Positions 9,115 through 17,511 of a stretch of 64,000 bases of DNA are shown here, piece after piece; position 1 is the stretch's first letter, and each line of letters opens with the position of its first letter. The stretch covers positions 62,001 through 126,000 of the forward strand of contig CAKUIM010000001.1 of the NCBI GenBank assembly GCA_934660965.1, read 5' to 3'. A model generated the notes under the pieces. It was not told where the DNA came from. It worked only from the letters and a program-made list of their open reading frames with translations, and did not search any database. A program made the position numbers and the translations under genes. This DNA comes from an uncultured Oscillospiraceae bacterium (lineage in GTDB: Bacteria; Bacillota; Clostridia; Oscillospirales; Oscillospiraceae).

Positions 9115-10112
9115 CGAATGATATTTTTTGCGTCGGCTTGACACGGACGGAGCTGCAAACACTGGGCGTTCTTCTACCAATTACATTCCGGATCATCCCT
9201 GTTTCATTGGAAGCACTGGATCATGCCGCCGTCGTGCGTGTGATCGATCAGGCACGCTGTATCATCCTGAATCCGAAGCGGCTCTCCGTAGATTTGCTGG
9301 ATGATTTTCTGCGCGGGCAGGACTACCAGCGGCGGAACGATGCGCCTGTGCCAATCATTTTGTTCTCAGACACCATGACCAAGGAACAACGCCGCGAGGT
9401 TTTCATGCCGGAGTATCCGATTCTTTCGGTTGATCTGCACGAGCGCTTTGACCGGAATCGAAATCTTGCGGTAAAGCTGCTGCGGGAATCGGCGCTTCCC
9501 TGCTGGCAGAACCGAAAAGTCATGCGCAGCAATATGTTTAACGATGCGTGGTATTTGATCGACATTGAAACGACCGGATTGGACAGATGGAAAGACCGTA
9601 TCATTGCCATCCGCGTTGCCCGCATGGCAAATTATGAAATCAACTGGGAACGACCGACGATTTATATTCGTCAAGATGAGCCGCTGCCAGCGCAAATCAC
9701 CGAAATCACCGGCATTACGGACAAGATGTTAGCTGGCGGCGTTTCGATGGAAGAAGCATTGGAAGAACTGGACAGCCTTCCTTGCAAGGATACGCCATTC
9801 CTGTTTACCAACGAGGATTTTGCAACTGGCTTTCTGAATGCCGAGCACCTTCGCTGCGGGAAAACCTTTGACCGCCCGTATGTCGCAATCGACAAGTTGG
9901 CAGGCATCCCGTTCGGCTATCTGATGCAGCGAAAGGCGTGGAACATTCCAGCATTGGTTGGCTTTAAAACTTTGAGAAAACAGCCGTTGGATGAGGAACT
10001 TCAGAAGCTGTTCGCTCTGACTGCCTGTACCTTTGAGGCGCTGCAAACTCGCTGCGATGTCCGCTGCCCAGAAGAATTTGCGAAACTATATGCGGCAGAA
10101 CTGTGTGAGTGA
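9111..10112 (+). CDS. DnaQ-fold 3'-5' exonuclease with N-terminal receiver-like domain
   Basis: 333 residues. Residues ~1-125 again look like a CheY-type alpha/beta fold (FCVGLTRTELQTLG, CIILNPKRLS, PVPIILFSD). Residues ~145-320 resemble the DnaQ/PolC exonuclease domain: LIDIETTGL holds the first Asp and Glu, followed by a PLPAQITEITGITDKML segment typical of PolC. The later ExoIII motif (His, four residues, Asp) is not visible where expected (KLFALTACTFEAL), so activity may be reduced or the metal site rearranged. Last gene of the operon, overlapping the RNase J-like gene by 4 bases. Confidence 0.65.
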   Translation: MTNDIFCVGLTRTELQTLGVLLPITFRIIPVSLEALDHAAVVRVIDQARCIILNPKRLSVDLLDDFLRGQDYQRRNDAPVPIILFSDTMTKEQRREVFMPEYPILSVDLHERFDRNRNLAVKLLRESALPCWQNRKVMRSNMFNDAWYLIDIETTGLDRWKDRIIAIRVARMANYEINWERPTIYIRQDEPLPAQITEITGITDKMLAGGVSMEEALEELDSLPCKDTPFLFTNEDFATGFLNAEHLRCGKTFDRPYVAIDKLAGIPFGYLMQRKAWNIPALVGFKTLRKQPLDEELQKLFALTACTFEALQTRCDVRCPEEFAKLYAAELCE

Positions 10113-10482
10113 TGAAAAATCCCTTGGTAACAAGGGCGCACTTCTATACTCCCCTGTCGGGAGTATGTGCGCTCATCTCCACGCTAAGAGCCGCCTTCGG
10201 CGGTTGCGCTCCGAAACGCCTCGCTGCGGCTCGGTGTGCGAGGCAGACAGCCCGGACAGACAAATGTCCGGGCTGTCTTGCGTCACTTCGTTCCGTACAA
10301 GGAGCTGCGCACCTTGCGACGCTTGCGCGCCTATCCCAGCGGACTTTGCAGCGGAAACCGTCTGCTGGCGCAGACCATTTCCGCCGCAAAGCCTGAAAAT
10401 TCCATCATCATCACGCAGACCGTCTACCGAAAACGTAGGCGGTCTTTTTGCATCCATCTTTAACCGTCAGGAGGTCAAAATC
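10113..10482. other. 370-base non-coding stretch full of hairpins
   Basis: No credible gene. Structures read directly: GGGCGCAC...GTGCGC enclosing ATACTCCC/GGGAGTAT (about 10135-10171), AGCCGCC-TTC-GGCGGT (10189-10204), a perfect 14-bp stem at 10245-10278 (AGACAGCCCGGACA and its complement, 6-base loop), and a terminator at 10417-10449. It links the nuclease operon to the DUF3847 gene and may be part of the integrative element. Confidence 0.6.
10417..10449 (+). terminator. Intrinsic terminator upstream of the DUF3847 gene
   Basis: An 11-bp stem (AGACCGTCTAC with GTAGGCGGTCT, one G-U pair), 7-base loop, then a T-tract. It would end transcription from the nuclease operon. Confidence 0.8.
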
Positions 10483-10698
10483 ATGCAAGAAAAAGAAATC
10501 GAAAAGCTGCAAGCCGAGAAAGAAAAGGTGGAGCGGCAGCTTGCACAGGAGGAGCACAAAATCCAGCGCCTTGAGAACCGCGCCGCCTACTATGAAAAGG
10601 GAGAACGGCGCAAGCGGGCGCACCGGCTCATCACCCGCGGCGCAGCCATCGAGAGTGTCGCACCGCAGACAAAAGTTATTCCATTATGGAATAAGTAA
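10483..10698 (+). CDS. DUF3847-type protein, C-terminus replaced by an Xis fragment
   Basis: 71 residues with a CAGGAGG site. The heptad-rich N-terminus (EKEIEKLQAEKEKVERQL, HKIQRLENR) is a coiled coil, and RKRAHRLITRGAAIESVAP matches the conserved end of DUF3847 proteins, which in clostridial integrative elements sit upstream of mobilisation genes. After APQT the frame continues as KVIPLWNK, which looks like the beginning of a Tn916-type excisionase (P-[IL]-W). This suggests a deletion joined the two genes, removing the DUF3847 C-terminus and the mobilisation genes. Confidence 0.7.
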   Translation: MQEKEIEKLQAEKEKVERQLAQEEHKIQRLENRAAYYEKGERRKRAHRLITRGAAIESVAPQTKVIPLWNK

Positions 10699-10715
10699 TA
10701 CCATCTGATCTTTGT

Positions 10716-10888
10716 TATTCTATTCTCACGCTGGAAGAAGCGGCATCCTATTTTAACATCGGCATTAACAAACTCCGCCAGATGATAGATACCAAGGACT
10801 GTGAAAAGTATGCGCTATGGGTCGGGAATCGACGTTGATAAAACGGAAAGCATTTGAATCGCATCTTCAAAACGAATATTCGATTTAA
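10716..10888 (+). pseudogene. Frameshifted Tn916-type excisionase (xis)
   Basis: One frame reads LTLEEAASYFNIGINKLRQM, then CEKYALWVGNR. After a one-base loss near 10831-10835 the next frame reads LIKRKAFESHLQNEYSI and stops at 10886-10888. Together these match the small MerR-like excisionase of Tn916-family elements in order and length. The N-terminus is broken as well: the likely first residues sit at the end of the preceding DUF3847 frame. Confidence 0.85.
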
Positions 10889-10906
10889 GCGGCAAGCTGC
10901 GCTCCA

Positions 10907-11179
10907 ATGTGTTATGATATGTCGGACAGCAGAAAACCGTATTTTATCACCAGTCCCAAGACAGCCAGCGATGTGAGAACAATCCCCATGACGGACGCTG
11001 TTTATCTGGCCTTGAAGCGAGTTATGAAGAACCGAACCGTCAGCAAGTCAGAACGGATCATAGATGGTTATGGCGGTTTCATCTTCCTTGATAAATCCGG
11101 TATGCCAAAGGTTGCGATGCATTTGCAGAACTATATGAGAGGGATCCAGAAGAAGATCAACCGAATCTTTGAAAAATGA
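10907..11179 (+). pseudogene. Truncated tyrosine integrase fragment (Tn916 type)
   Basis: 90 codons. The segment YFITSPKTASDVRTIPMTDA followed by DGYGGFIFLDKSG matches the middle of Tn916-type integrases, where PKT...R.IPM and FIF/FLF..G.P are conserved. The N-terminal arm-binding domain and the C-terminal HxLRHT...Tyr catalytic box are missing, so it cannot recombine DNA. The order DUF3847-xis-int is that of the end of an integrative and conjugative element. Confidence 0.85.
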
Positions 11180-11211
11180 AAAACGGCAGACCCTTAAGGG
11201 TCTGCCGTTTT
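11180..11211. terminator. Bidirectional terminator at the right edge of the island
   Basis: A 14-bp stem (AAAACGGCAGACCC and complement) with a TTAA loop and T-runs on both strands, between the integrase remnant and the converging gene at 11262. Confidence 0.9.
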
Positions 11212-11261
11212 TTGATGCATCCGATTCGCCCGTCTGCCCGGGCGGAGGCGTCATGTAGCGT

Positions 11262-11672
11262 TTAGAAATACTTGCGCACCGCGTCAGAGGCAAGGCTTGC
11301 GTCGGCGCTGATGGAGACGGTGAACTTCACGCCGTACTTCTCGGAGAAGGACTCCAACCAGTCGAGGAAGTCCTCCATATCGGCGCTCAGGCCGCCCTGA
11401 ACCAGCTTGTTTAGGCTCTCGATGAAGATATGGGTGATGTCGTAGTTGCTGGCGTACAGGCCGTAGATGAAGCCCTTGAGCCCCTCGAAGGTGGGCAGGC
11501 CGAACTCGGAGGTGTCTACCAGGCGGATTTTATAGTTGATATCGTAAGTCAGCTTGGAGCCGTGGGCGATGGCAACCACATTGCCGTGCTCGCTGCCCGC
11601 TGCCGTATTGATCAGCTCAATCATTTGCTTGGTCTTGCCGGTACCCTTCTGGCCCATAATTACCTTGACCAT
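11262..11672 (-). CDS. Small P-loop ATPase-like protein
   Basis: 136 residues from the ATG at 11672, chosen because AAAGGAG lies at the right distance; an in-frame GTG lies three codons upstream. A Walker A motif GQKGTGKT lies at residues 7-14, and HIFIESLNKL may serve as a Walker B-like strand. The rest is alpha/beta with no other recognised domain. Similar short P-loop proteins are common in Clostridia but their role is unknown to me. It has its own promoter. Confidence 0.65.
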   Translation of the reverse strand: MVKVIMGQKGTGKTKQMIELINTAAGSEHGNVVAIAHGSKLTYDINYKIRLVDTSEFGLPTFEGLKGFIYGLYASNYDITHIFIESLNKLVQGGLSADMEDFLDWLESFSEKYGVKFTVSISADASLASDAVRKYF

Positions 11673-11720
11673 CACAATCACTCCTTTATTCTTTTGCAGG
11701 GGGAGTCCCCTTCCACTCTC

Positions 11721-11749
11721 ATGTTATCATTCCTGACGGTGGATTTCAA
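11721..11749 (-). promoter_or_regulatory. Promoter of the small P-loop gene
   Basis: On the minus strand TTGAAA (11749-11744) and TAACAT (11726-11721) are 17 bases apart, about 50 bases upstream of the start codon. Confidence 0.5.
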
Positions 11750-11777
11750 TATCTTTGCCCGGGAATTTATAGAAATT

Positions 11778-13109
11778 TCACGATTTTTCCCCGCCCAGAC
11801 GCTCGATGAGCTGCGCCCGGCGCGCCTCCATTCCCGGCTTGCCCAGCAGGGCGAACATATTCTTCTTATAGGCCTCCACCCCGGGCTGGTCGAAGGGATT
11901 CACCCCGGTGAGCAGGGCCGACACGGCGCAGGCAAACTCGAAGAAATAGATGAGCCGCCCCATACTCTCCCCGTCCCGCTGGGGCAGCGTCACGGCGATG
12001 TTGGGCACTCCCCCGTCCACATGGGCGGCGGCGGTCCCCCGCCGTGCCTGGGCGGCCACAAAGTCCATGGTCTGCCCGGCCACATAGTTGAGGCTGTCCG
12101 CGTCGCCGGGGAGGGCGTCGATGTAGAGTGACCGGCAGCTGCGCTCGAAGGAGAGCACCGTCTCAAAAAGGCTGCGCTCGCCGTCCTGAACGTACTGGCC
12201 GATGGAGTGCAGGTCGGCGGTAAGCTCCAGCCCCGCCGGGAACAGCCCCCGGCCATCCTTCCCCTCGCTCTCGGCAAAAAGCTGCTTCCACCACTCGCAG
12301 AAAAAGCGCAGGGAGGGCTCAGCGAAGGCGAGTACCTCAATCTTTTTCCCCGCCCGGTAGAGCCCCGCGCGCACTGCGGCATAGCGCGCCGCGTCGCTCT
12401 CCTCCCGGGTCAGGCAGTCCTCCGCCTGGGCCGCCGCGCCGGCAAGCAGCGCGTCCACATCCACCCCCGCCGCCGCCAGGGGGAGCAGCCCCACGGCGGT
12501 GAGCACGGAGAACCGCCCGCCGATGTCATCAGGCACGGCAAAGGTCTGCCAGCCCTCGGCGTCTGCCAGGGTCTTGAGCACCCCCCGGTTCCGGTCGGTG
12601 GTGGCGTAAATGCGCCCGCGCGCCCCCTCCCGGCCATACTTTTTTTCCAGCAGGCCCCGGAACATGCGGAAGGCCAGAGCGGGCTCCAGGGTGGTGCCCG
12701 ATTTGGAGATGACGTTGATGGAAAAATCCCGCTCGCCCAGCAGCTGCACCGTCTCCAGCAGGGCGTCGCCGGACAGGCCGTTGCCCACAAAGTAAACATC
12801 GGGCCCCTCGTGGGGCAGCAGGTTATAGTTTGCGCCCCGCAGCGCCTCCAGCACCGCCCGGGCCCCCAGGTATGACCCGCCGATGCCAATGACCACCAGG
12901 GCCTGGCTGTCCGAGCGGATGCGCGCGGCGGCGGCGCGCACGCGGGCAAGCTCCCCACGGTCGTAGGTCATGGGCAGGCGCACCCAGCCGGTGAACTCCC
13001 CGCCGGGGCAGCGCCCCTCCATCAGGGACAGCCGGGCTTTCGCCGTCTCCTCCTGCGGGATGGGGTCTGCGAGAAAGCGCTCTGCCTGGGTCAGGTCCAG
13101 TTTCAGCAT
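11778..13109 (-). CDS. pgi: Glucose-6-phosphate isomerase
   Basis: 443 residues from the ATG at 13109 (AGGAGGG site). It interconverts glucose-6-phosphate and fructose-6-phosphate in glycolysis. The VIGIGGSYLGARA phosphate-binding strand, SKSGTTLEPALA, the QYVQDGERSLFET region with catalytic residues and the VNPFDQPGVEAYKK C-terminal signature are all present. The length suits the shorter bacterial form. It lies downstream of the YbaK-type gene on the same strand. Confidence 0.96.
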   Translation of the reverse strand: MLKLDLTQAERFLADPIPQEETAKARLSLMEGRCPGGEFTGWVRLPMTYDRGELARVRAAAARIRSDSQALVVIGIGGSYLGARAVLEALRGANYNLLPHEGPDVYFVGNGLSGDALLETVQLLGERDFSINVISKSGTTLEPALAFRMFRGLLEKKYGREGARGRIYATTDRNRGVLKTLADAEGWQTFAVPDDIGGRFSVLTAVGLLPLAAAGVDVDALLAGAAAQAEDCLTREESDAARYAAVRAGLYRAGKKIEVLAFAEPSLRFFCEWWKQLFAESEGKDGRGLFPAGLELTADLHSIGQYVQDGERSLFETVLSFERSCRSLYIDALPGDADSLNYVAGQTMDFVAAQARRGTAAAHVDGGVPNIAVTLPQRDGESMGRLIYFFEFACAVSALLTGVNPFDQPGVEAYKKNMFALLGKPGMEARRAQLIERLGGEKS

Positions 13110-13166
13110 ACAGTATCCCTCCTGTATCCTTGCCGGGCGGCAGGGGCGCCCCCGGCGTACTCCCAA

Positions 13167-13724
13167 TCAGCCTTCCCCGTCCTCCGCGGGCAGGTCCACC
13201 ACAATGGGCTCGTGGCCGCAGGCGCGGACATAGCGCAGCAAGTCCTCCCGGCGCAGCCGCAGGGTAGCGGTGCTAAGGCCCGGGTGAACGCTGATGAATT
13301 CGTCCTCCATGAGGGGCTTGTCGATGACCAGCTGCACCTTGCCGCCCCGGTCGAAGAGCAGCTCCAGCGCGGAAACGGAACCCGGGGTGGTGCGAAGATA
13401 CTCCGCCATGTGCGCCCCATCGGCAAAGGACAGCCGGGCACAGCCCAACTGGGCGGAGAGGTATTTGGTCTTGAAGGGCTTGTCCCCCCGCATGAGCAGC
13501 ATATAAAACCGGGTCTGCTGCCGGTTGCACAGGAACAGATTTTTGCAGATCTGCGCGCCCAGCACCGACTCGATGAGCAGGCAGTCCTCCATGGTGTCGG
13601 CGTGGTCGTGGTCCACCCGGGTGTAGGAGACGGCAAGTTCATCAAGCTTGTCGTAAATGCCCTCCTCCGCCTGGCTGCGGTGGTCTGCCGGGCGGCCTGT
13701 ATATATGGTGCGGTCGATGTTCAC
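13167..13724 (-). CDS. YbaK/ProX-type aminoacyl-tRNA deacylase
   Basis: 185 residues. FLCNRQQTRFYMLLMRGDKPF, KTKYLSAQLG and the GSVSALELLFDR segment are typical of the ProX/YbaK editing domain that hydrolyses mischarged Ala-tRNA(Pro) or similar, acting as a free-standing editing factor for prolyl-tRNA synthetase. It starts 13 bases after the UPF0210 gene and may be in the same operon. The exact tRNA/amino-acid pair is not determinable here. Confidence 0.85.
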   Translation of the reverse strand: MNIDRTIYTGRPADHRSQAEEGIYDKLDELAVSYTRVDHDHADTMEDCLLIESVLGAQICKNLFLCNRQQTRFYMLLMRGDKPFKTKYLSAQLGCARLSFADGAHMAEYLRTTPGSVSALELLFDRGGKVQLVIDKPLMEDEFISVHPGLSTATLRLRREDLLRYVRACGHEPIVVDLPAEDGEG

Positions 13725-13737
13725 AGAAATCGCTTCC

Positions 13738-15096
13738 TTAATTTTTCAGGCTGTTCATGGGCGCCGGGATGCGGCCCCCACGGGCCACGAAGGCCTCGGC
13801 GCTGCCGGTGTGGCAGGGCATCACGGGGGCGCTGCCCAGAAGGCCGCCGAACTCCACCGTGTTCCCCACTGTCTTGCCCGGGGCGGGGATGATGCGCACG
13901 GCGGTGGTCTTGGCGTTGATCATGCCGATGGCCGCCTCGTCCGCGATGATGGCCGAAAGGGTGGAGGCCGGCGTATCACCGGGCACGGCGATCATGTCAA
14001 GGCCCACAGAGCACACGCAGGTCATGGCCTCCAGCTTCTCAAGGGTCAGCGCGCCGGCCCTTGCGGCGGCGATCATCCCCTCGTCCTCGCTGACCGGGAT
14101 GAAGGCGCCGGACAGGCCGCCCACCGAGGAGGAGGCCATCACGCCGCCCTTCTTCACCGCGTCGTTCAAAAGAGCCAGGGCCGCCGTGGTGCCGTGGCCG
14201 CCGCACACCGCAAGGCCCATCTCCTCCAGGATACGGGCCACGCTATCCCCCGCGGCGGGGGTGGGGGCCAGGGACAGATCCACAATGCCGAAGGGCACAC
14301 CCAGGCGCTCGCTTGCCTCCCGGGCCACCAGCTGGCCCATGCGGGTGACCTGGAAGGCGGTCTTTTTGATGGTCTCGGCCACCACGTCGAAGCTCTGTCC
14401 CTTCACCGCCTGAAGGGCGTGATACACCACTCCGGGGCCGGACACGCCCACATTGATGACCCGCTCCGCCTCGCCCACGCCGTGGAAGGCGCCGGCCATG
14501 AAGGGGTTATCCTCCACGGCGTTGCAGAACACCACAAGCTTTGCGCAGCCAAAGCCGCCCCGGTCGGCGGTGCGGTCCGCCGCGGCCTTGATGGTCTCCC
14601 CCATCAGGCGCACCGCGTCCATATTGATACCCGCCTTGGTGGAGCCGATGTTCACGCTGGAGCAGACAAGCTCCGTCTCGGCCAGGGCCTCGGGAATGGC
14701 GGCGATGAGCTTTTTGTCCCCCTGGGTCATCCCCTTCTGCACCAGGGCGGAGAAGCCGCCGATGAAATTCACGCCGGTGGCATGGGCGGCCCGGTCCATG
14801 GCCCGGGCGAAGGGGACATAGTCCTGCGTGTCCGACGCCCCGGCCACCAGGGCCATGGGGGTGACGGAAATGCGCTTGTTGACGATGGGGATGCCGAATT
14901 CCCGCTCGATGTCCTCTCCGGTGCGCACCAGGTTCTCGGCGCTGGAGGCAATTTTGTCGTAAATCTTCCGGCAGGCGGCGTCGGAGCTGCTGTCGCAGCA
15001 GTCCAGCAGGGAAATGCCCATGGTAATGGTGCGCACGTCCAGATGCTGCTGGTCGATCATGCGAAGGGTGCTTAAAATATCGCTGCTGTTGATCAT
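13738..15096 (-). CDS. PFL/UPF0210 (DUF711) family protein
   Basis: 452 residues, full length. DVRTITMGISLLDCCDSS at the start, NIGSTKAGINMDAV in the middle and GLDMIAVPGDTP near the end are conserved in UPF0210, a pyruvate-formate-lyase-fold family of unknown reaction. No C-terminal glycyl radical motif is visible. It is preceded by a small ACT-domain gene nine bases away, the standard partner in this family, suggesting amino-acid-type ligand control. Confidence 0.9.
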   Translation of the reverse strand: MINSSDILSTLRMIDQQHLDVRTITMGISLLDCCDSSSDAACRKIYDKIASSAENLVRTGEDIEREFGIPIVNKRISVTPMALVAGASDTQDYVPFARAMDRAAHATGVNFIGGFSALVQKGMTQGDKKLIAAIPEALAETELVCSSVNIGSTKAGINMDAVRLMGETIKAAADRTADRGGFGCAKLVVFCNAVEDNPFMAGAFHGVGEAERVINVGVSGPGVVYHALQAVKGQSFDVVAETIKKTAFQVTRMGQLVAREASERLGVPFGIVDLSLAPTPAAGDSVARILEEMGLAVCGGHGTTAALALLNDAVKKGGVMASSSVGGLSGAFIPVSEDEGMIAAARAGALTLEKLEAMTCVCSVGLDMIAVPGDTPASTLSAIIADEAAIGMINAKTTAVRIIPAPGKTVGNTVEFGGLLGSAPVMPCHTGSAEAFVARGGRIPAPMNSLKN

Positions 15097-15105
15097 ACCC
15101 TCACC

Positions 15106-15378
15106 TCACAGCTCATGCATGGCCTGGAAGGTGTCCTCCCGCTGGATACGGATGTCAAGCCCCCGCTGTGCGCCGGCGGCGGCCAGGTCATCCCGCAGCG
15201 CGGCAAAGGACACGTCCGAGCCGCTCAGATCCACCAGCATAATCATGGTGAAATACTCCTGCAAAATGGTCTGGCTGATGTCCAGCACGTTCACACGGTG
15301 CTCGCTCAGGCGGGTACACACGGCGGCGATAATGCCCACCTGATCCCGGCCGATGACAGTGACGATGGCTTTTTTCAT
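15106..15378 (-). CDS. ACT domain protein (UPF0237)
   Basis: 90 residues forming a single ACT domain: KAIVTVIGRDQVGIIAAVCT is the classic ligand-binding beta-alpha start. UPF0237 proteins are nearly always paired with UPF0210, as here, and are presumed to sense a small molecule. The start has a GGAGGAACTC site. Confidence 0.92.
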   Translation of the reverse strand: MKKAIVTVIGRDQVGIIAAVCTRLSEHRVNVLDISQTILQEYFTMIMLVDLSGSDVSFAALRDDLAAAGAQRGLDIRIQREDTFQAMHEL

Positions 15379-15405
15379 GGAGAGTTCCTCCTTCTTATGA
15401 GTGGT

Positions 15406-15981
15406 TTATCCCAGGTCGTCCAGCGTCAGGCTGAACGCGCCGCCAAGCTGCTCCAAAAACCAGTCCGTCTCCTCCATCCCCATAGCCTTCAGGGCCTGGA
15501 GGGTCTCGTCGGCGGCCCGGCGGAACTCGGTGTTGCCCGCCTTGAGCTCCTCCTGGCACTTGAGCCACGCCGCCAGCTTGTCCGCCGCCTTCACATACCG
15601 GCGGACGGTCTCGTCGCTCTCGCGCACCAGCGGCTCGTAGGCAGGCACAAGCTGGGCGGGCAGCATGGATAAAAGCTTGTCCTGGGCCACCGCCTCCACC
15701 TGCTTGTAGGCCTCTTTGATATCGGGGTTGAAGTATTTGATGGGAGTGGGCAGGTCGCCGGTGATGATCTCAGGCGCGTCGTGGAACAGGGCGGCCGCGG
15801 CGGTCTTGTCCGGGTCCAGGTCCCTGCCGAATACGTCCCGGCCGATGACCGCCAGGGCGTGGGAGAGCACCGCCACCTCATAGGAATGCTCCTCCACATT
15901 CTCCGTGCGGGTGTTTCGCATCAGGGCCCAGCGGGCGATGTAGCGCATGCGGAAGATGTAGGCAAAAAAGCTGTGGCTCAA
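15406..15981 (-). CDS. HD-domain 5'-deoxynucleotidase (YfbR type)
   Basis: 191 residues. Metal ligands are visible as EEHSYEVAVLSHAL (His) and LFHDAPEIITGD (His-Asp), followed by the YfbR-like YVKAADKLAAWLKC. Such enzymes dephosphorylate deoxynucleoside 5'-monophosphates. The start codon overlaps the end of the MATE transporter gene upstream, so both are probably in one transcript. Confidence 0.87.
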   Translation of the reverse strand: MSHSFFAYIFRMRYIARWALMRNTRTENVEEHSYEVAVLSHALAVIGRDVFGRDLDPDKTAAAALFHDAPEIITGDLPTPIKYFNPDIKEAYKQVEAVAQDKLLSMLPAQLVPAYEPLVRESDETVRRYVKAADKLAAWLKCQEELKAGNTEFRRAADETLQALKAMGMEETDWFLEQLGGAFSLTLDDLG

Positions 15982-17390
15982 GGCAATTCCTCCCCGTCCT
16001 CTTCCAGAATCTCCCCCGGCAGTGTTTCAGCCGCCGTGACCACCGCTTTCTTCCGCCAGGGGCCGAAGCGGTAGCGGCAGGCGGAGGCGGTCAGGCCGAA
16101 GACCCAGCCGAAGGGCAGGCTCACCCAGGCCGCCGCGCCCCCAATGGGGGTGAAATAGCCGATGCAGTAGGCCGACACGCAGCGGACGAGCAGGTTGCCG
16201 ATGGTATTCATGGCGGTAAAGACCACGTCCCCCGCACCCTGAAGCACGCCGTTGAAGGTGATGAACACGCAGAAGAGCAGGAACCAGGGGGCGATGAACC
16301 GGATATAGTCCATGGCCACCAGGCGGGTGGCGCCCTCCACCCCGAAAAGGCCCACCAGGGGCCCGGCGAACACGTAGGTCAGGGCGGACACCGCCGCGCA
16401 CACGGAAAGGCTCATGACCATCGTGGCCCGCAGGCCCCGGCGCACCCGTTCGGGCTGGCCCGCGCCGATATTCTGGCCGGTAAAGGTGGAAAGGCCGATG
16501 TTGAAGGCGAAAATGGGGATCATCACGAAGTTCTCTACCCGGGCGCCGGCAGTGAAGGCGGCAGTAAGGTCAAAATCGTTGACCAGGCGCTGAATGGCGA
16601 TGTGGCCCGAGGAGATGACGCACTGCTGCACCGTGGTGGGGATGCCCAGCTTGAGGGCCAGAGCCCCCTTGTCCCGGTGGAAGCGGAACTCCCCCTTGGC
16701 AAAGCGCAGCAGGGGGTATTTTCTGAACATATAGAGGAGGCTCACCACGGCGGACAGCGCCTGGGAGATCACCGTGGCCACCGCAACACCGGGCACATCC
16801 CAGTGGAAGCACACCACAAACACCAGGTCCAGCACGATGTTGGTCACCGACGAGGCCAGCAGGAAATAGAGGGTGGCCGAGGAGTCGCCCAGGGCCCGCA
16901 GCACAGACGCCACGATGTTGTAGGTGAACTGGAACACCAGGCCGAAGCAGTAGATCTCAAAATAGGCGCTGGCGTCGGCCAGGATGGCGTCGGACACCCG
17001 CAGCACATTGTGCAGCAGCCACTTGGCCACCACGCCGCCCACCACCGACAGCGCAAGGCCCACCGCGATAACCAGGATCAGCGAGGTGGACACCGCCTGG
17101 CGCATGTCGGAGATCTTCCGGGCCCCGTAGAGCTGGGACACCAGGATGGAGCAGCCCGCGCTCATGCCGATGGCGATGGAGATAAACAGCATGGTGATGG
17201 GCGCGCAGGTGCCCACCGCGGCCAGGGCGGACTCGCCGTTGGCGGCAAAATTGCCCACCACCATGCCGTCCACCGCATTATAAAGCTGCTGCAAAAAATG
17301 GCCTGCCATCAGCGGCAGGGTAAAGAGCAGGATCAGCCGCCATTCGCTGCCCTGCGTCATGTTCCCTTTCCCAATCTGTCCCTGGGACAT
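15978..17390 (-). CDS. MATE family exporter
   Basis: 470 residues with about twelve hydrophobic segments in two similar halves. The start LILLFTLPLMAGHFLQQLYN with NAVDGMVVGNF is the MATE signature. It exports drugs or metabolites using an ion gradient across the inner membrane. It overlaps the nucleotidase gene by 4 bases. The substrate cannot be predicted. Confidence 0.92.
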   Translation of the reverse strand: MSQGQIGKGNMTQGSEWRLILLFTLPLMAGHFLQQLYNAVDGMVVGNFAANGESALAAVGTCAPITMLFISIAIGMSAGCSILVSQLYGARKISDMRQAVSTSLILVIAVGLALSVVGGVVAKWLLHNVLRVSDAILADASAYFEIYCFGLVFQFTYNIVASVLRALGDSSATLYFLLASSVTNIVLDLVFVVCFHWDVPGVAVATVISQALSAVVSLLYMFRKYPLLRFAKGEFRFHRDKGALALKLGIPTTVQQCVISSGHIAIQRLVNDFDLTAAFTAGARVENFVMIPIFAFNIGLSTFTGQNIGAGQPERVRRGLRATMVMSLSVCAAVSALTYVFAGPLVGLFGVEGATRLVAMDYIRFIAPWFLLFCVFITFNGVLQGAGDVVFTAMNTIGNLLVRCVSAYCIGYFTPIGGAAAWVSLPFGWVFGLTASACRYRFGPWRKKAVVTAAETLPGEILEEDGEELP

Positions 17391-17511
17391 GTTCTCACGC
17401 TCTCTTTCTTCTGATATTGGGTTATTATATCATCTTTGCTCCCGGGAGTAAATGCATCGGAGGAAAGATTCTTCCCCCGTCCCCCGCCCCGCATCTCGTC
17501 CGGGCGCACAA

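Noticed and set aside
10133..10450. CRISPR-like reading of the hairpin field
   Set aside because: The hairpins differ in sequence; there is no repeated unit with regular spacers and no cas gene.
4971..11216. TTTTTTGA at both edges of the accessory island as attachment-site repeat
   Set aside because: Eight bases that belong to T-tracts of terminators; expected by chance and no longer repeat surrounds them.
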